From: CAWELS01 sp964468205 | GTDB taxonomy: Bacteria > Acidobacteriota > Terriglobia > Bryobacterales > Bryobacteraceae | Assembly (NCBI GenBank): GCA_964468205.1 | Contig: CAYXVG010000018.1 | Span: 55,383-119,382 of the forward strand | Direction of reading: 5' to 3' | Length of the DNA: 64,000 bases | In this document: piece after piece, positions 17,839 through 25,902 of the stretch | Numbering within the stretch: position 1 is the first letter of the stretch | Layout: every line of letters begins with the position of its first letter | Translations under genes and position numbers: made by a program | The notes under the pieces: generated by a model | The model's input: only the letters and a program-made list of their open reading frames with translations | What the model was told of the DNA's origin: nothing | Database searches by the model: none

Positions 17839-18717
17839 CTACAACTCGTCAATACTGCGCGGCCAGTCTTTCTTGAGCAGTCGCGAGAGCGCCCGGTCGG
17901 CGAGCAGCTTGCCGCCAGTCTGGCAACGGGCGCAATAGTTCGTTTCGTTCTCCGCGTACCGGATGCGCTGCACGGGAGATCCGCAATCCGGGCACGGCTG
18001 CCCGTATTTGCCGTGTACCGCCATCTCGTCGCGAAAAGCCGTCACCTTCTCTGGAAAGCCGTCGCCGGTTTCCTCGCGCAACAACTCGATCCAGCGCTTT
18101 AAAACGCCGCGCGCCGCCTCGTGGAGTGAGCGAATCTCCTCGGAGGTCAGATTCTGGGTGTGTTTCACCGGCGAGAGGCGCGCGCGGTGGAGAATTTCGT
18201 CGGAGTAGGCGTTGCCAATGCCGCTGAAGTTGCGCGGATCGGTCAACGCACGCTTCAACGTGTGATTGCCGGCCGTCAAGCGGCTGGCGAACTCCGCGAA
18301 CGATGCGTCCATCACGTCGCTCCCGCCCGGATCATGCGCGGCCAGGCCGGCCGTGGTCGCCACGTGCAGAGAGGCGCGCTTCTTCGTTCCCGCCTCGGTC
18401 AGGATCAGCGTTCCGTTGCCGAAGTCAAACGCCGCCAGCCCGCGCTTGCCCGGCGGCTTCGCGCCTTTCTTCTTCCACTGGAGCCGCCCGGCGATCATCA
18501 AGTGCAGCACGAGCCAGAGGTCCCCCTCGATCCCAAAAGCGATCCGCTTGCCGAGCCGCTGAAATCCGCTGACCCGCCTTCCGTAAGTAGACTCGAGCGG
18601 CGGCTCCACCGTCCGCAGAAGAAACGGGCTCGCCAGCCGTACCCGCTCGAGCGGCTGGCCGATGAGGCGCCTCTCGAGCGCTTCGATATAGATCGTGATA
18701 TCGGGGAGTTCCGGCAC
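17839..18717 (-). CDS. mutM: Formamidopyrimidine-DNA glycosylase (Fpg/MutM family)
   Basis: A 292-residue base-excision repair enzyme. The correct start is the GTG at 18717, which gives VPELPD; removal of Met leaves the catalytic N-terminal Pro and Glu. An upstream in-frame start would add six residues and destroy this. GIGNAYSDEIL (about 170) is the conserved DNA-binding loop (Asn contact), and CPDC...CARC (about 244-269) is the C-terminal zinc finger. About 23 residues follow the finger. Fpg removes oxidised purines such as 8-oxoguanine and cuts the AP site; Nei-type specificity for oxidised pyrimidines cannot be excluded. It diverges from a sulfatase gene. Confidence 0.88.
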   Translation of the reverse strand: MPELPDITIYIEALERRLIGQPLERVRLASPFLLRTVEPPLESTYGRRVSGFQRLGKRIAFGIEGDLWLVLHLMIAGRLQWKKKGAKPPGKRGLAAFDFGNGTLILTEAGTKKRASLHVATTAGLAAHDPGGSDVMDASFAEFASRLTAGNHTLKRALTDPRNFSGIGNAYSDEILHRARLSPVKHTQNLTSEEIRSLHEAARGVLKRWIELLREETGDGFPEKVTAFRDEMAVHGKYGQPCPDCGSPVQRIRYAENETNYCARCQTGGKLLADRALSRLLKKDWPRSIDEL

Positions 18718-18773
18718 GTCTCCTCGCAATGGCAATGTAGCATGCCGCGACCTTGCAGTATGCTGAGGACAAC

Positions 18774-20243
18774 ATGAGTGAGTGGAATCGCAGACAGTTT
18801 CTTGGAACCCTCGGCGCCGGAATGGCTCTCGCTCCCGGCGCCTCCGCCGCCGGCCGTCCGAACGTGTTGCTGATCATGACGGACCAGCACCGGTGGGACG
18901 CGCTCGGCTCCTACGGGAACAGCGTGATCCGCACCCCACACATCGACTCCCTGGCCTCGGGCGGAGTCCGCTTCACCGAGTGCTGGTCGCAGCATCCCGT
19001 GTGCATGCCGGCGCGCGCCTCGCTCTTCACCGGGAGGTATCCGAGCGTCCACGGCGTCCGCAGCAACGGCGTCCCGCTGCCGCGGAGCGAAATCACGATG
19101 GCGCAAGTGTTCGCCGAAAACGGCTACCGCACGGGCGGGGCGGGGAAGTTTCATTTCATCCCTCACTACCCCTACCGCAGCCCGCTGCCCACCATGGATA
19201 CGCATCCGGGCCCTTACTATGGTTTCCAGGAATTCCATCTCGGCGAGGACGGCCGCAGCGGTGAGCACTGGATGTGGATCAAGGAGAACTACCCCCAGCA
19301 CGACAAGACGCCGGACCACGAGATTCCAGTGGAATTGCACAACAGCTACTGGTCCGCTTCACACACGATTGACTTCATGCGCACCTGCGTCGGCCAGGCC
19401 CAGCCCTTCTTCGCCTTCTGCTCGTTCGTGGACCCGCACCACGGCTACAATCCGCCCTCGCCGTACCGCGAAATGTACAAGGCTTCGGACATGCCGCGGC
19501 CGATCCGCCGTGAAGGCGAGCATGCCGGAAAGCTGCCTTACGTCAAGGAACTGCTCGAAAACAGCAAATCGTGGATGGAGCGCCGCGACCATCACGTGGC
19601 GCAGTACTACGGCGAGGTGACCTTTATCGACGATTCCGTCGGCCGCCTTCTGAAGGCCCTCGACGATTTCGGCCTGCGCGGCAACACCATCGTCGTCTTC
19701 ACCGTGGATCACGGCGACCTGCTGGGCGATCATGACCTGTTCTTTAAAGGCCCGCAGCACTATCGGGGCTGCGCCAACCTGCCGCTGATGGTGAGCTGGC
19801 CGGGACAGGCGAAAGCCGGCAAGGTGGCCGGCGGGCTGGTCCAGCAAATCGATATCTTCCCGACATTGACCGAACTCGCCGGCCTGCCGTCCACCCCCGG
19901 CGTGCAGGGCCGCTCGCAAGCGCCGGTGATCACCACGGACAGTCAGGATACCGGCTACGAGTCAGTCCTCATCGAGTACGCCATCAGCGGCGTGACCACC
20001 GCGGAAATCCCCGCCGGCCATACGCCGGATCTCTACACGATCCGCACGCCGGAATGGCGAATGAGCTATTACCCGGACCATCAGGCGGGCGAACTGTACG
20101 ACCTCACCGGCGATCCGGATGAGCTTCACAACCGCTGGAGCGACCGGACCCTCGAAGACGTCCGCCGCCGGCTCAAGGACCATCTCCTCGATCGCGTCCT
20201 GCAGTCCCGCGATCCTCTTCCCGCGCGCGTGAATCGCTATTAG
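18774..20243 (+). CDS. Cys-type sulfatase, Tat-exported
   Basis: A 489-residue sulfatase starting at ATG 18774 (MSEWNRRQFLGTLGAGMALA, a Tat signal), preceded by GAGGA. MTDQHRWD (35-42) provides the first metal ligands. CMPAR (77-81) is the formylglycine motif in the CxPAR form, and FTVDHGDLLGDH carries the second metal cluster. The sequence class resembles choline-sulfatase/iduronate-sulfatase-like members of S1, but the substrate is not assigned. It is not a close copy of the other two sulfatases in the window (different motif and termini). Convergent with nadD over a 31-bp gap containing only a poor hairpin. Confidence 0.9.
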   Translation: MSEWNRRQFLGTLGAGMALAPGASAAGRPNVLLIMTDQHRWDALGSYGNSVIRTPHIDSLASGGVRFTECWSQHPVCMPARASLFTGRYPSVHGVRSNGVPLPRSEITMAQVFAENGYRTGGAGKFHFIPHYPYRSPLPTMDTHPGPYYGFQEFHLGEDGRSGEHWMWIKENYPQHDKTPDHEIPVELHNSYWSASHTIDFMRTCVGQAQPFFAFCSFVDPHHGYNPPSPYREMYKASDMPRPIRREGEHAGKLPYVKELLENSKSWMERRDHHVAQYYGEVTFIDDSVGRLLKALDDFGLRGNTIVVFTVDHGDLLGDHDLFFKGPQHYRGCANLPLMVSWPGQAKAGKVAGGLVQQIDIFPTLTELAGLPSTPGVQGRSQAPVITTDSQDTGYESVLIEYAISGVTTAEIPAGHTPDLYTIRTPEWRMSYYPDHQAGELYDLTGDPDELHNRWSDRTLEDVRRRLKDHLLDRVLQSRDPLPARVNRY

Positions 20244-20274
20244 AAGAACTGAAGAGGGCGCCCAAAAGCCCGCT

Positions 20275-20856
20275 CTAAGAGCTGTACAGGCCGCGCTCGC
20301 GAATGTAGGCTTCCACCGCCGGCGGCAACTCCGGCGTCTCTTCCCCTGCCACGAGCTTACGTCGAATCTCCGACGAAGAGACCGGCAGGGCCACCGTTTG
20401 GAGGCGATGCACCCGGGCGCCCGGCGGAATTTCGTAGTCATGCCCCGGGCGGGTCACCACGATGAACGATACCGCGCGCACAACATCCTCCCAACGGCGC
20501 CAGGTGGTGATTTCGGCGAAGGCGTCGGCCCCGATCAGAAAACAGATCTCATCGTCTGGATCCAAAGTCGAGCGCAGCTTTTCGATCGTGAATACCGAAT
20601 AGCTTTTGTTCTCTCCCTCCTCAAGACGGGAGGGGTGAAGATCCGGATTATCCGCGCACGCAAGCTCCACCATTCGGTAACGGTCTTCGTAGCTGGCGCT
20701 GGTATCCCCTGATTTGTGCGGCGGATTCGAAGCTGGAACGAAGAGAACCTCGTCCAAATCGAACTGGTCGGCGGCTTCCCGCGCCACCGTCAGGTGAGCG
20801 CTGTGAATCGGATCGAAGGTGCCTCCGAACAGCCCGATCCTCCTGCCGGTCGCCAT
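20275..20856 (-). CDS. nadD: Nicotinate-nucleotide adenylyltransferase
   Basis: A 193-residue nucleotidyltransferase of NAD synthesis (NaMN + ATP to NaAD). GLFGGTFDPIHSAHL (8-22) is the (H/T)xGH-type active-site region. FVPASNPPHKSG and the late SSSEIRRKL (the ISSTxIR motif) bind nucleotide. Length matches NadD (190-215). It is the last gene of a tightly packed minus-strand run (MBL hydrolase, DUF1080, OMP, nadD) with 6-bp gaps to the OMP gene, so it is probably transcribed with them. Its usual partners (proA, rsfS, obgE) are not present here. Confidence 0.93.
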   Translation of the reverse strand: MATGRRIGLFGGTFDPIHSAHLTVAREAADQFDLDEVLFVPASNPPHKSGDTSASYEDRYRMVELACADNPDLHPSRLEEGENKSYSVFTIEKLRSTLDPDDEICFLIGADAFAEITTWRRWEDVVRAVSFIVVTRPGHDYEIPPGARVHRLQTVALPVSSSEIRRKLVAGEETPELPPAVEAYIRERGLYSS

Positions 20857-20862
20857 GGCGTC

Positions 20863-21435
20863 CTAGAACGTGATCCCCACGAGAAAATCCGCCTGGTTCC
20901 GCGAATACCTTAGTTGCGAGTCGCCGTCGGTCGTCTCGCCGGAGCCCCAGCGGGTAAAGCGCAGCTCCGGCGAAATGCGTAGCCGCTTCACCTTGATCTC
21001 CAGGCCGGCTCCAACCACGAGGCCCCAGCCCGAGTCCTTCAGGCTGCCCGCGAGGTCAAGCAGACTGCCGAAGTTGCGATAGGCCCCGCCGCCCGCGACG
21101 AACGGCCGCAGGCCGATGCCCGGCAGACGGTACTTCGCCAGCAGAGGGAGTTCCCACGCCCCAACCGTGTCCCTCACTGCAAGCTGCGGTTCTATCACCT
21201 CCACTTCGGTGCGCTTATACAGAAGATCGGCTTCGAGACCCAGACCGAATGGGAGGAAGAGCTCGACCGACGGTCCGATGGTGAAGTGTTTGGTGTCGGA
21301 TTTCAGGAAGAACTCGCCCTCCTCCACCGACTGGAAGGCGTCGGTCAGCGGGACGCCGACCCGCGCGCCGAACGAGAAGCGCTCACCGGCGGTCAACAGG
21401 GGGGCAAGAGCCAGCAAAAGGATGAGCAGTCTCAT
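20863..21435 (-). CDS. Small outer-membrane beta-barrel protein (porin-like)
   Basis: A 190-residue protein with a signal peptide (MRLLILLLALAPLLTAGE) and alternating amphipathic strands: FSFGARVGVPLTDAF, FTIGPSVELFLPFGLGLEADLLYKR, LLAKYRLPGIGLRPFVAGGGAYR, GLVVGAGLEIKVKRLRISPELRFTRW. The C-terminal strand ends FLVGITF with a terminal Phe, the signal for BAM insertion. It fits the OMP_b-brl group of 8-stranded barrels. Function is unknown; it may be structural. Six bases separate it from both the DUF1080 gene upstream and nadD downstream. Confidence 0.78.
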   Translation of the reverse strand: MRLLILLLALAPLLTAGERFSFGARVGVPLTDAFQSVEEGEFFLKSDTKHFTIGPSVELFLPFGLGLEADLLYKRTEVEVIEPQLAVRDTVGAWELPLLAKYRLPGIGLRPFVAGGGAYRNFGSLLDLAGSLKDSGWGLVVGAGLEIKVKRLRISPELRFTRWGSGETTDGDSQLRYSRNQADFLVGITF

Positions 21436-21441
21436 CCGCCG

Positions 21442-22038
21442 CTACTCCAGCTCCTTGAGGCGCACGTTCCGGAAGCGGACCTCCATCTCGGGGCCGCGGT
21501 GCAACTGAAATGCCAGCACGCCGCTCGGTTTCGACGTGTCCCGCAATTCGGCCGTCAACAAGCCATTCACGCGGATCTGAATCAGCTCGCCCTTGCAGTA
21601 GATCTCTACGTCATTCCAGTCGCCGTCCTTTACCACGTTTTCGGCCTTGCCCTTCCAGCCATTCACGATGACGCCACGCGTGCCCTTCTCGTCGTAGATG
21701 GAACCCCACCAGTTTCCCTCGGCCATGTCGGCCTGCAGTCCTTTGACCACCCAGTCCGGGTGCGCGGTGCTGCGAAACTGAATGCCGCTGTTATGGTTCC
21801 TCAGCTTCACTTCGGCCTTCAAATGGAAGTCCCCGTACTCTTTCTTCGAGATGAGAAAAGTGTTCGCCTCGATCTTCACCCCGCCGGTGGAGCCGACGAC
21901 CTCGCCGCCCTCCACTTTCCAGAGCCTGGGATCGCCATCCCATCCGTCGAGGTTCCGGCCATTGAAGAGAGGCTGGAAGCCCTCCTCGGCGCAAAGGAAA
22001 CCAAGTACTACAAAGAGGATAAGAATTGTTTTCCACAC
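21442..22038 (-). CDS. DUF1080 (3-keto-disaccharide hydrolase-like) exported protein
   Basis: A 198-residue protein with a signal peptide (MWKTILILFVVLGFLCAEEG) and a single concanavalin-like DUF1080 domain: FQPLFNGRNLDGWDGD, a loop around GEVVGS, FHLKAEVKLRNHNSGIQFRS, and the closing ALQLHRG-type strand (LAFQLHRGPEMEVRFRNVRLKEL). This family is abundant in Planctomycetes and Acidobacteriota, and some members hydrolyse 3-keto-glycosides. It stands between the MBL hydrolase (63-bp gap) and the OMP gene (6-bp gap) on the same strand. The assigned activity is by family only. Confidence 0.85.
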   Translation of the reverse strand: MWKTILILFVVLGFLCAEEGFQPLFNGRNLDGWDGDPRLWKVEGGEVVGSTGGVKIEANTFLISKKEYGDFHLKAEVKLRNHNSGIQFRSTAHPDWVVKGLQADMAEGNWWGSIYDEKGTRGVIVNGWKGKAENVVKDGDWNDVEIYCKGELIQIRVNGLLTAELRDTSKPSGVLAFQLHRGPEMEVRFRNVRLKELE

Positions 22039-22101
22039 AACGCGCTAATTGTATCGCAGCTCGGGCCCTGGTTGAGAGACTATCTGGAGACGTCCCTCCG
22101 G

Positions 22102-22878
22102 TCACCGGAGAAGAATCGTTCGTCCCGCCCCGCAGGCGACGTAGTTGTCCCCCCAGGCGTGGCGGAACAGGCGCTTCGACTTCTCGCCGGAATCGTGCGC
22201 CGGCGCCACGCTTTCGACGTTCAACTCCTTCAAGCGAACGATGGTGGCATTGATCTCGTCCTTGTCCTGCCGCATCATCTGGAAGCCGCCGAGCAGGAGC
22301 CGGATACTCTCCGTCTTTCGCTCTTCCTTCACTGTCTCCACGATCTTCACGAGCCCCGGCCGGCCGCGTCCTACCATCACGATGGGGCCGGCCGGCGTCT
22401 CGACAACGAGCGCTTGCTCGGCGTACTTCCCGCCGATCGGGCCGGTGGTGCGGATGCCCGGAGCGATCTCGGCCGGGCCGGTTACCCGAATGGGATAGAC
22501 CCCGACGGCCATGGCCAGTTCGAACACGTCGTCCGGGAAGCTGTCCAGAAAATACACCGCAATCTCGGGGGCCCGGAGCGCCAGGCGGTACAGCCCGGTG
22601 ATGTGATCCGAGTGATGGTGGGATATCACGACATGGCCGATGGAGTCGGGCGGCACGCCGTGACGGTCAAGGTTCTGAAGAAAGATATCGGCATTTGCCC
22701 CGGAGTCGAAAAGCACACGGCTTCCGCGAGTGGTAACGATTGCGGCAAATCCCCAGTCCTCTTGAAAACCGGAGTTGGCTGCCGTATTGTCGTAGACGAT
22801 CCGGATCTCGACGGCCTCGTCCGCGACCGCGGGCGCGGCGAGCACGGTGAACGCGATGGCGAAAAACAAGGTGACCAT
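22102..22878 (-). CDS. Exported MBL-fold hydrolase (COG1237-like) with an altered metal site
   Basis: A 258-residue protein with a signal peptide (about 1-20, ending AVAD). The metal motif HxHxDH is intact (His87, His89, Asp91, His92). The closest pattern is the COG1237 group (archaeal dihydropterin phosphate synthase-like): DNxxxxxGFQEDWGFAAIV and the closing APAHDSGEK. In that group the motif (T/G)GCxHPG(I/L) supplies another metal His. Here the segment reads VGRGRPGL (169-176), with Arg173 where that His is expected. Either metal binding differs or activity is lost. It heads the run leading to nadD. Confidence 0.72.
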   Translation of the reverse strand: MVTLFFAIAFTVLAAPAVADEAVEIRIVYDNTAANSGFQEDWGFAAIVTTRGSRVLFDSGANADIFLQNLDRHGVPPDSIGHVVISHHHSDHITGLYRLALRAPEIAVYFLDSFPDDVFELAMAVGVYPIRVTGPAEIAPGIRTTGPIGGKYAEQALVVETPAGPIVMVGRGRPGLVKIVETVKEERKTESIRLLLGGFQMMRQDKDEINATIVRLKELNVESVAPAHDSGEKSKRLFRHAWGDNYVACGAGRTILLR

Positions 22879-22994
22879 CTATCTAGGACTTTATCATTCA
22901 GTCGCATGGGTCCGGGCGCATTTAGCGCCTCGGTATCCGCTGCTGATTCCGTATTCCGTGCAAGGCCGCCAATACCGGCAGAGGAGAAGGATTC

Positions 22995-23741
22995 ATGAGT
23001 AACACACAATCGGGCGTCGAGGCGCAAAGCCCCGGCGGCATGAGCGAAATCGAAAGGCTGGCCGGAGTCTTCTGGTCGCCCGGCGCGGCGTTTCAGGACA
23101 TCGCCGCGCGGCCCCGGCCCTGGATTCCCATCCTTCTTGTCATCGTGGCCGGGATTGCGCTGACCTATGCCTTCGGAAGTCTCGTGGGGTGGGAACACTA
23201 TCTGGAAGAACAGCTCGCCAAGAACCCTCAGTTCGAGCAACTTTCGCCTCAACAGCAGCGGGCGATTCTCGACCAGCAGCGCGGATTTGCCGGAGTTATG
23301 AGCTACGTCGGCGCCTCGGCCGGGCCGGTGATCCTTCTGCTCGCGGTAGCCGGTGGACTTCTGTTGGTCTTTAAAATTGGCGCCGGCGCCGGCATCACCT
23401 TCAAGCAATCTTTTGGCATTACCGTCTACGCCTGGCTGCCCAACACCCTGTATACAGTGCTGATGCTGATAGCGCTGGTGGTGAATCCACAGGATTTCAA
23501 CCTCACGAATCCCCTGCCGTTCAATGTCGCCTGGTTTCTCGATCCTTCCTCGACCCCGGCGTGGATGATGGCCCTGTTGGGTTCGTTTAATCTCTTCACA
23601 TTTTGGGTGATCGCTCTCCTGGCGCTCGGGTTCTCGACGGCGTCGGCGAAGGTGCGCTTCGGCCAAGCTTTGACCATGGTACTCGCCGCCTGGCTCTTGA
23701 CAGTCGTTGTCAAATCCGGTTGGGCGGCCGGTTATGGCTGA
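22995..23741 (+). CDS. YIP1-family membrane protein
   Basis: A 248-residue polytopic protein with a soluble N-terminus of about 40 residues (ending PGAAFQDIAARPRPWIP) and about five hydrophobic helices, including WIPILLVIVAGIALTYAFG, PVILLLAVAGGLLLVFKI and VIALLALGFSTAS. The start context FWSPGAAFQDIAARP and the helix pattern are those of bacterial Yip1-domain proteins, whose role is unknown. A good AGGAG ribosome-binding site precedes the ATG. Its stop codon abuts that of the convergent glycosyltransferase with no intervening base. Confidence 0.75.
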   Translation: MSNTQSGVEAQSPGGMSEIERLAGVFWSPGAAFQDIAARPRPWIPILLVIVAGIALTYAFGSLVGWEHYLEEQLAKNPQFEQLSPQQQRAILDQQRGFAGVMSYVGASAGPVILLLAVAGGLLLVFKIGAGAGITFKQSFGITVYAWLPNTLYTVLMLIALVVNPQDFNLTNPLPFNVAWFLDPSSTPAWMMALLGSFNLFTFWVIALLALGFSTASAKVRFGQALTMVLAAWLLTVVVKSGWAAGYG

Positions 23742-25745
23742 TCACGGAGCGCGGAAACCCACGGAACTCAGCACGAGGCCGAGTTCGCGGTGATCTCCGG
23801 GCGGAGAGAATACAGCATCCGCCAGAATCTCCACCGTGACCGTGTCCCCAGCCGCCTCGAACGGTTCTTCCGAAGTGAGCGTGTAAGAGCCCGGTCCGGC
23901 CCAGGCCGCGCGGGCCACCTCGACGCCCGCGGCCAGCAGCGTCACCTCCCGTGCTGGCGCCACGTCCGGGATGTAGACCGAGGCCGCGAGCCGCGCCGCC
24001 ACCGGCGGCGCCTTCAGCAGCACCACGCCCCGTCCGGCCATCCAGCGCCACGCGCCATCCTCCAGCTTGTAGATCCCGCTGACGATCTGGTTCTCGGCTT
24101 CTGGCGCGTTCATCGGCAGGAAGCTCAGCGCCGGCTGCCGCTCCACAACCACCTCCGCGCGGACCCGGTCGATCGGTCCGGGAACAACGTCAAACGGCCG
24201 GTAGCCCAGAGTCACCGTCGAGTAAGCGGACTTCGCATCCAGACCGATCAGTCGAAAGGGAAGGCGCGAGCGGATCTCCCGGTTCATCAGCGGCGTCAGT
24301 ACGCCTCCGCCCGTGGTGAACTCAATCGGGTAGCAAACCTCGCTGCTGATCACCATATCGCCCGGCTGTACCGGCTGGCTCTGTTCGAGCGCGAGACCGC
24401 CGAGCGCCTCGGCATAGTACCGCAAGCCCATCTCCGAATTGACCCAAACCCGGCGCTCGGGAAACTCGCCGGCCAGATCCGCCACCAGCCCGCGGTATCC
24501 GTCCCAGTGCTGATAGTTCGCTACGGCGAGCGCCAGCGCGAGCGTGATCTGCAGCGCGAAGCCCGCGGCCAGCCAGGGCGGCCGGTTCCTCAGCCGCCGG
24601 CTGGCCAGCAGGCAGACGGGAGCGGCCATCGGCAGCAGGTAGCGGGCCGAGCCGGCGAAAAACAGAACCAGCGCCGCGGCGAAAAACAGCGCCACCCATC
24701 CGGCGAGGAAGAGTTGGTCCTTGTCACCCCATTTGCGCAGCGCCAGCACGCACGAGGCGATAGTGACCAGGCCGGCGCAAAACGTGAACCAGAAGAGCGG
24801 ATGCGGGTCGAGCGCCACCGCCGCCGCTCCCGTCGCGGCGAGTATCACGGCCCACAGCCACTTCGGCAGACGCCCGAACGCAAGCAGGCCGAGCAAGGGA
24901 AATAGCTGCCATCCGCTGTGAACCGTCAACGCCACCGCACTGTCAAGCTTGTTGGCGATGGCTTGAAATCCGTAGCTCTCGAAGTGGCCCGCCAGCACCT
25001 CGGCCGGCAGAGCGCCTCCGGTGGCGCGCTCGAACAACTGCCATACCCCGATGGCTGCGGCCGGCGTCGCGAGCGCCAGCCAGCCGGCCCGCCAGCGCCC
25101 GTCGCGCAGCAGCAGATATCCGGCGAGCAAAGGGATCAGCAAAACGGACTGGTAGGCGGCCATCGCCGCTGGAATCATCGCGGTCACCGCCAGCGCCAGC
25201 AGTCCAGACGACCGCCGGTCCACCGCCCTCACGAAGAACGCCACCGAAGCCATCCAAAAAGCGAGAAACGGAACGTCGGACTCGAGCGAATTGCCGTTCA
25301 CCACAAACGGAGGCACGGCCAGAAACAGCAGCGTGGCGAGCAGCGGCACGGGCGAAAACCGCCGCGCCAACGACCACATCGACAGCGCCGCAATGAGCGA
25401 AAACAGAATGTAGGCGGCGTGAAAGCGAACTTCCTCGATGTCCCCGAACAGCGCCAGCAGACCACCCAGGAACCACATGTTGAACGGGGGATGAGGATGG
25501 CCGCGCATGCTCACCATCTGGCCCGCGAAGACGTATTCCCCGTGGGTCGGATGCAGCGGGTCGATCTGCGCGTGCATCCCTCCGGTCAGGTAGTAGTAGT
25601 CGTCGCCCTGAATCGGCTGATTCAGAAACGGCACGCGCAGCGCGAGTACCAGCAGGATGACGATCCAGATCCGGTGGCGGGCAGTTTGTTGTGGAGGCCG
25701 CTCCAACCCGTCGATTCTACAACGCCGTGGGCGCCTTGCGGCCAC
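23742..25745 (-). CDS. Multi-pass glycosyltransferase, GT39/PMT-ArnT-like
   Basis: A 667-residue membrane protein with roughly 10-12 helices in the first two thirds and a soluble C-terminal domain of about 200 residues. The N-terminal loop after helix 1 carries QGDDYYYL, the acidic pair expected for GT-C enzymes (catalytic Asp after the first helix). GT-C enzymes use polyprenyl-phosphate sugars to glycosylate lipids or proteins on the periplasmic side. The start is GTG at 25745, since no better start precedes the first helix; it is uncertain. Sugar and acceptor are unknown. Confidence 0.7.
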   Translation of the reverse strand: MAARRPRRCRIDGLERPPQQTARHRIWIVILLVLALRVPFLNQPIQGDDYYYLTGGMHAQIDPLHPTHGEYVFAGQMVSMRGHPHPPFNMWFLGGLLALFGDIEEVRFHAAYILFSLIAALSMWSLARRFSPVPLLATLLFLAVPPFVVNGNSLESDVPFLAFWMASVAFFVRAVDRRSSGLLALAVTAMIPAAMAAYQSVLLIPLLAGYLLLRDGRWRAGWLALATPAAAIGVWQLFERATGGALPAEVLAGHFESYGFQAIANKLDSAVALTVHSGWQLFPLLGLLAFGRLPKWLWAVILAATGAAAVALDPHPLFWFTFCAGLVTIASCVLALRKWGDKDQLFLAGWVALFFAAALVLFFAGSARYLLPMAAPVCLLASRRLRNRPPWLAAGFALQITLALALAVANYQHWDGYRGLVADLAGEFPERRVWVNSEMGLRYYAEALGGLALEQSQPVQPGDMVISSEVCYPIEFTTGGGVLTPLMNREIRSRLPFRLIGLDAKSAYSTVTLGYRPFDVVPGPIDRVRAEVVVERQPALSFLPMNAPEAENQIVSGIYKLEDGAWRWMAGRGVVLLKAPPVAARLAASVYIPDVAPAREVTLLAAGVEVARAAWAGPGSYTLTSEEPFEAAGDTVTVEILADAVFSPPGDHRELGLVLSSVGFRAP

Positions 25746-25902
25746 TGCCCCTCAGTTGAGCGCTTTCCCGGCCGCCTCCGTTCTGCCCGCCCCAGTGCAA
25801 CTCCTGTGGAGGAGCATTCGCCGGCCAGGCGCGTACTGGACCGCATCTGCCCTCAAACCGGAGTAGTCCGATTCAACGGTGTGGAAAAATGAAAAGATAC
25901 AG

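Noticed and set aside
20244..20274. Intrinsic terminator between the convergent sulfatase and nadD genes
   Set aside because: The pairing around 20251-20274 is only four plus two base pairs with bulges and no T-run.
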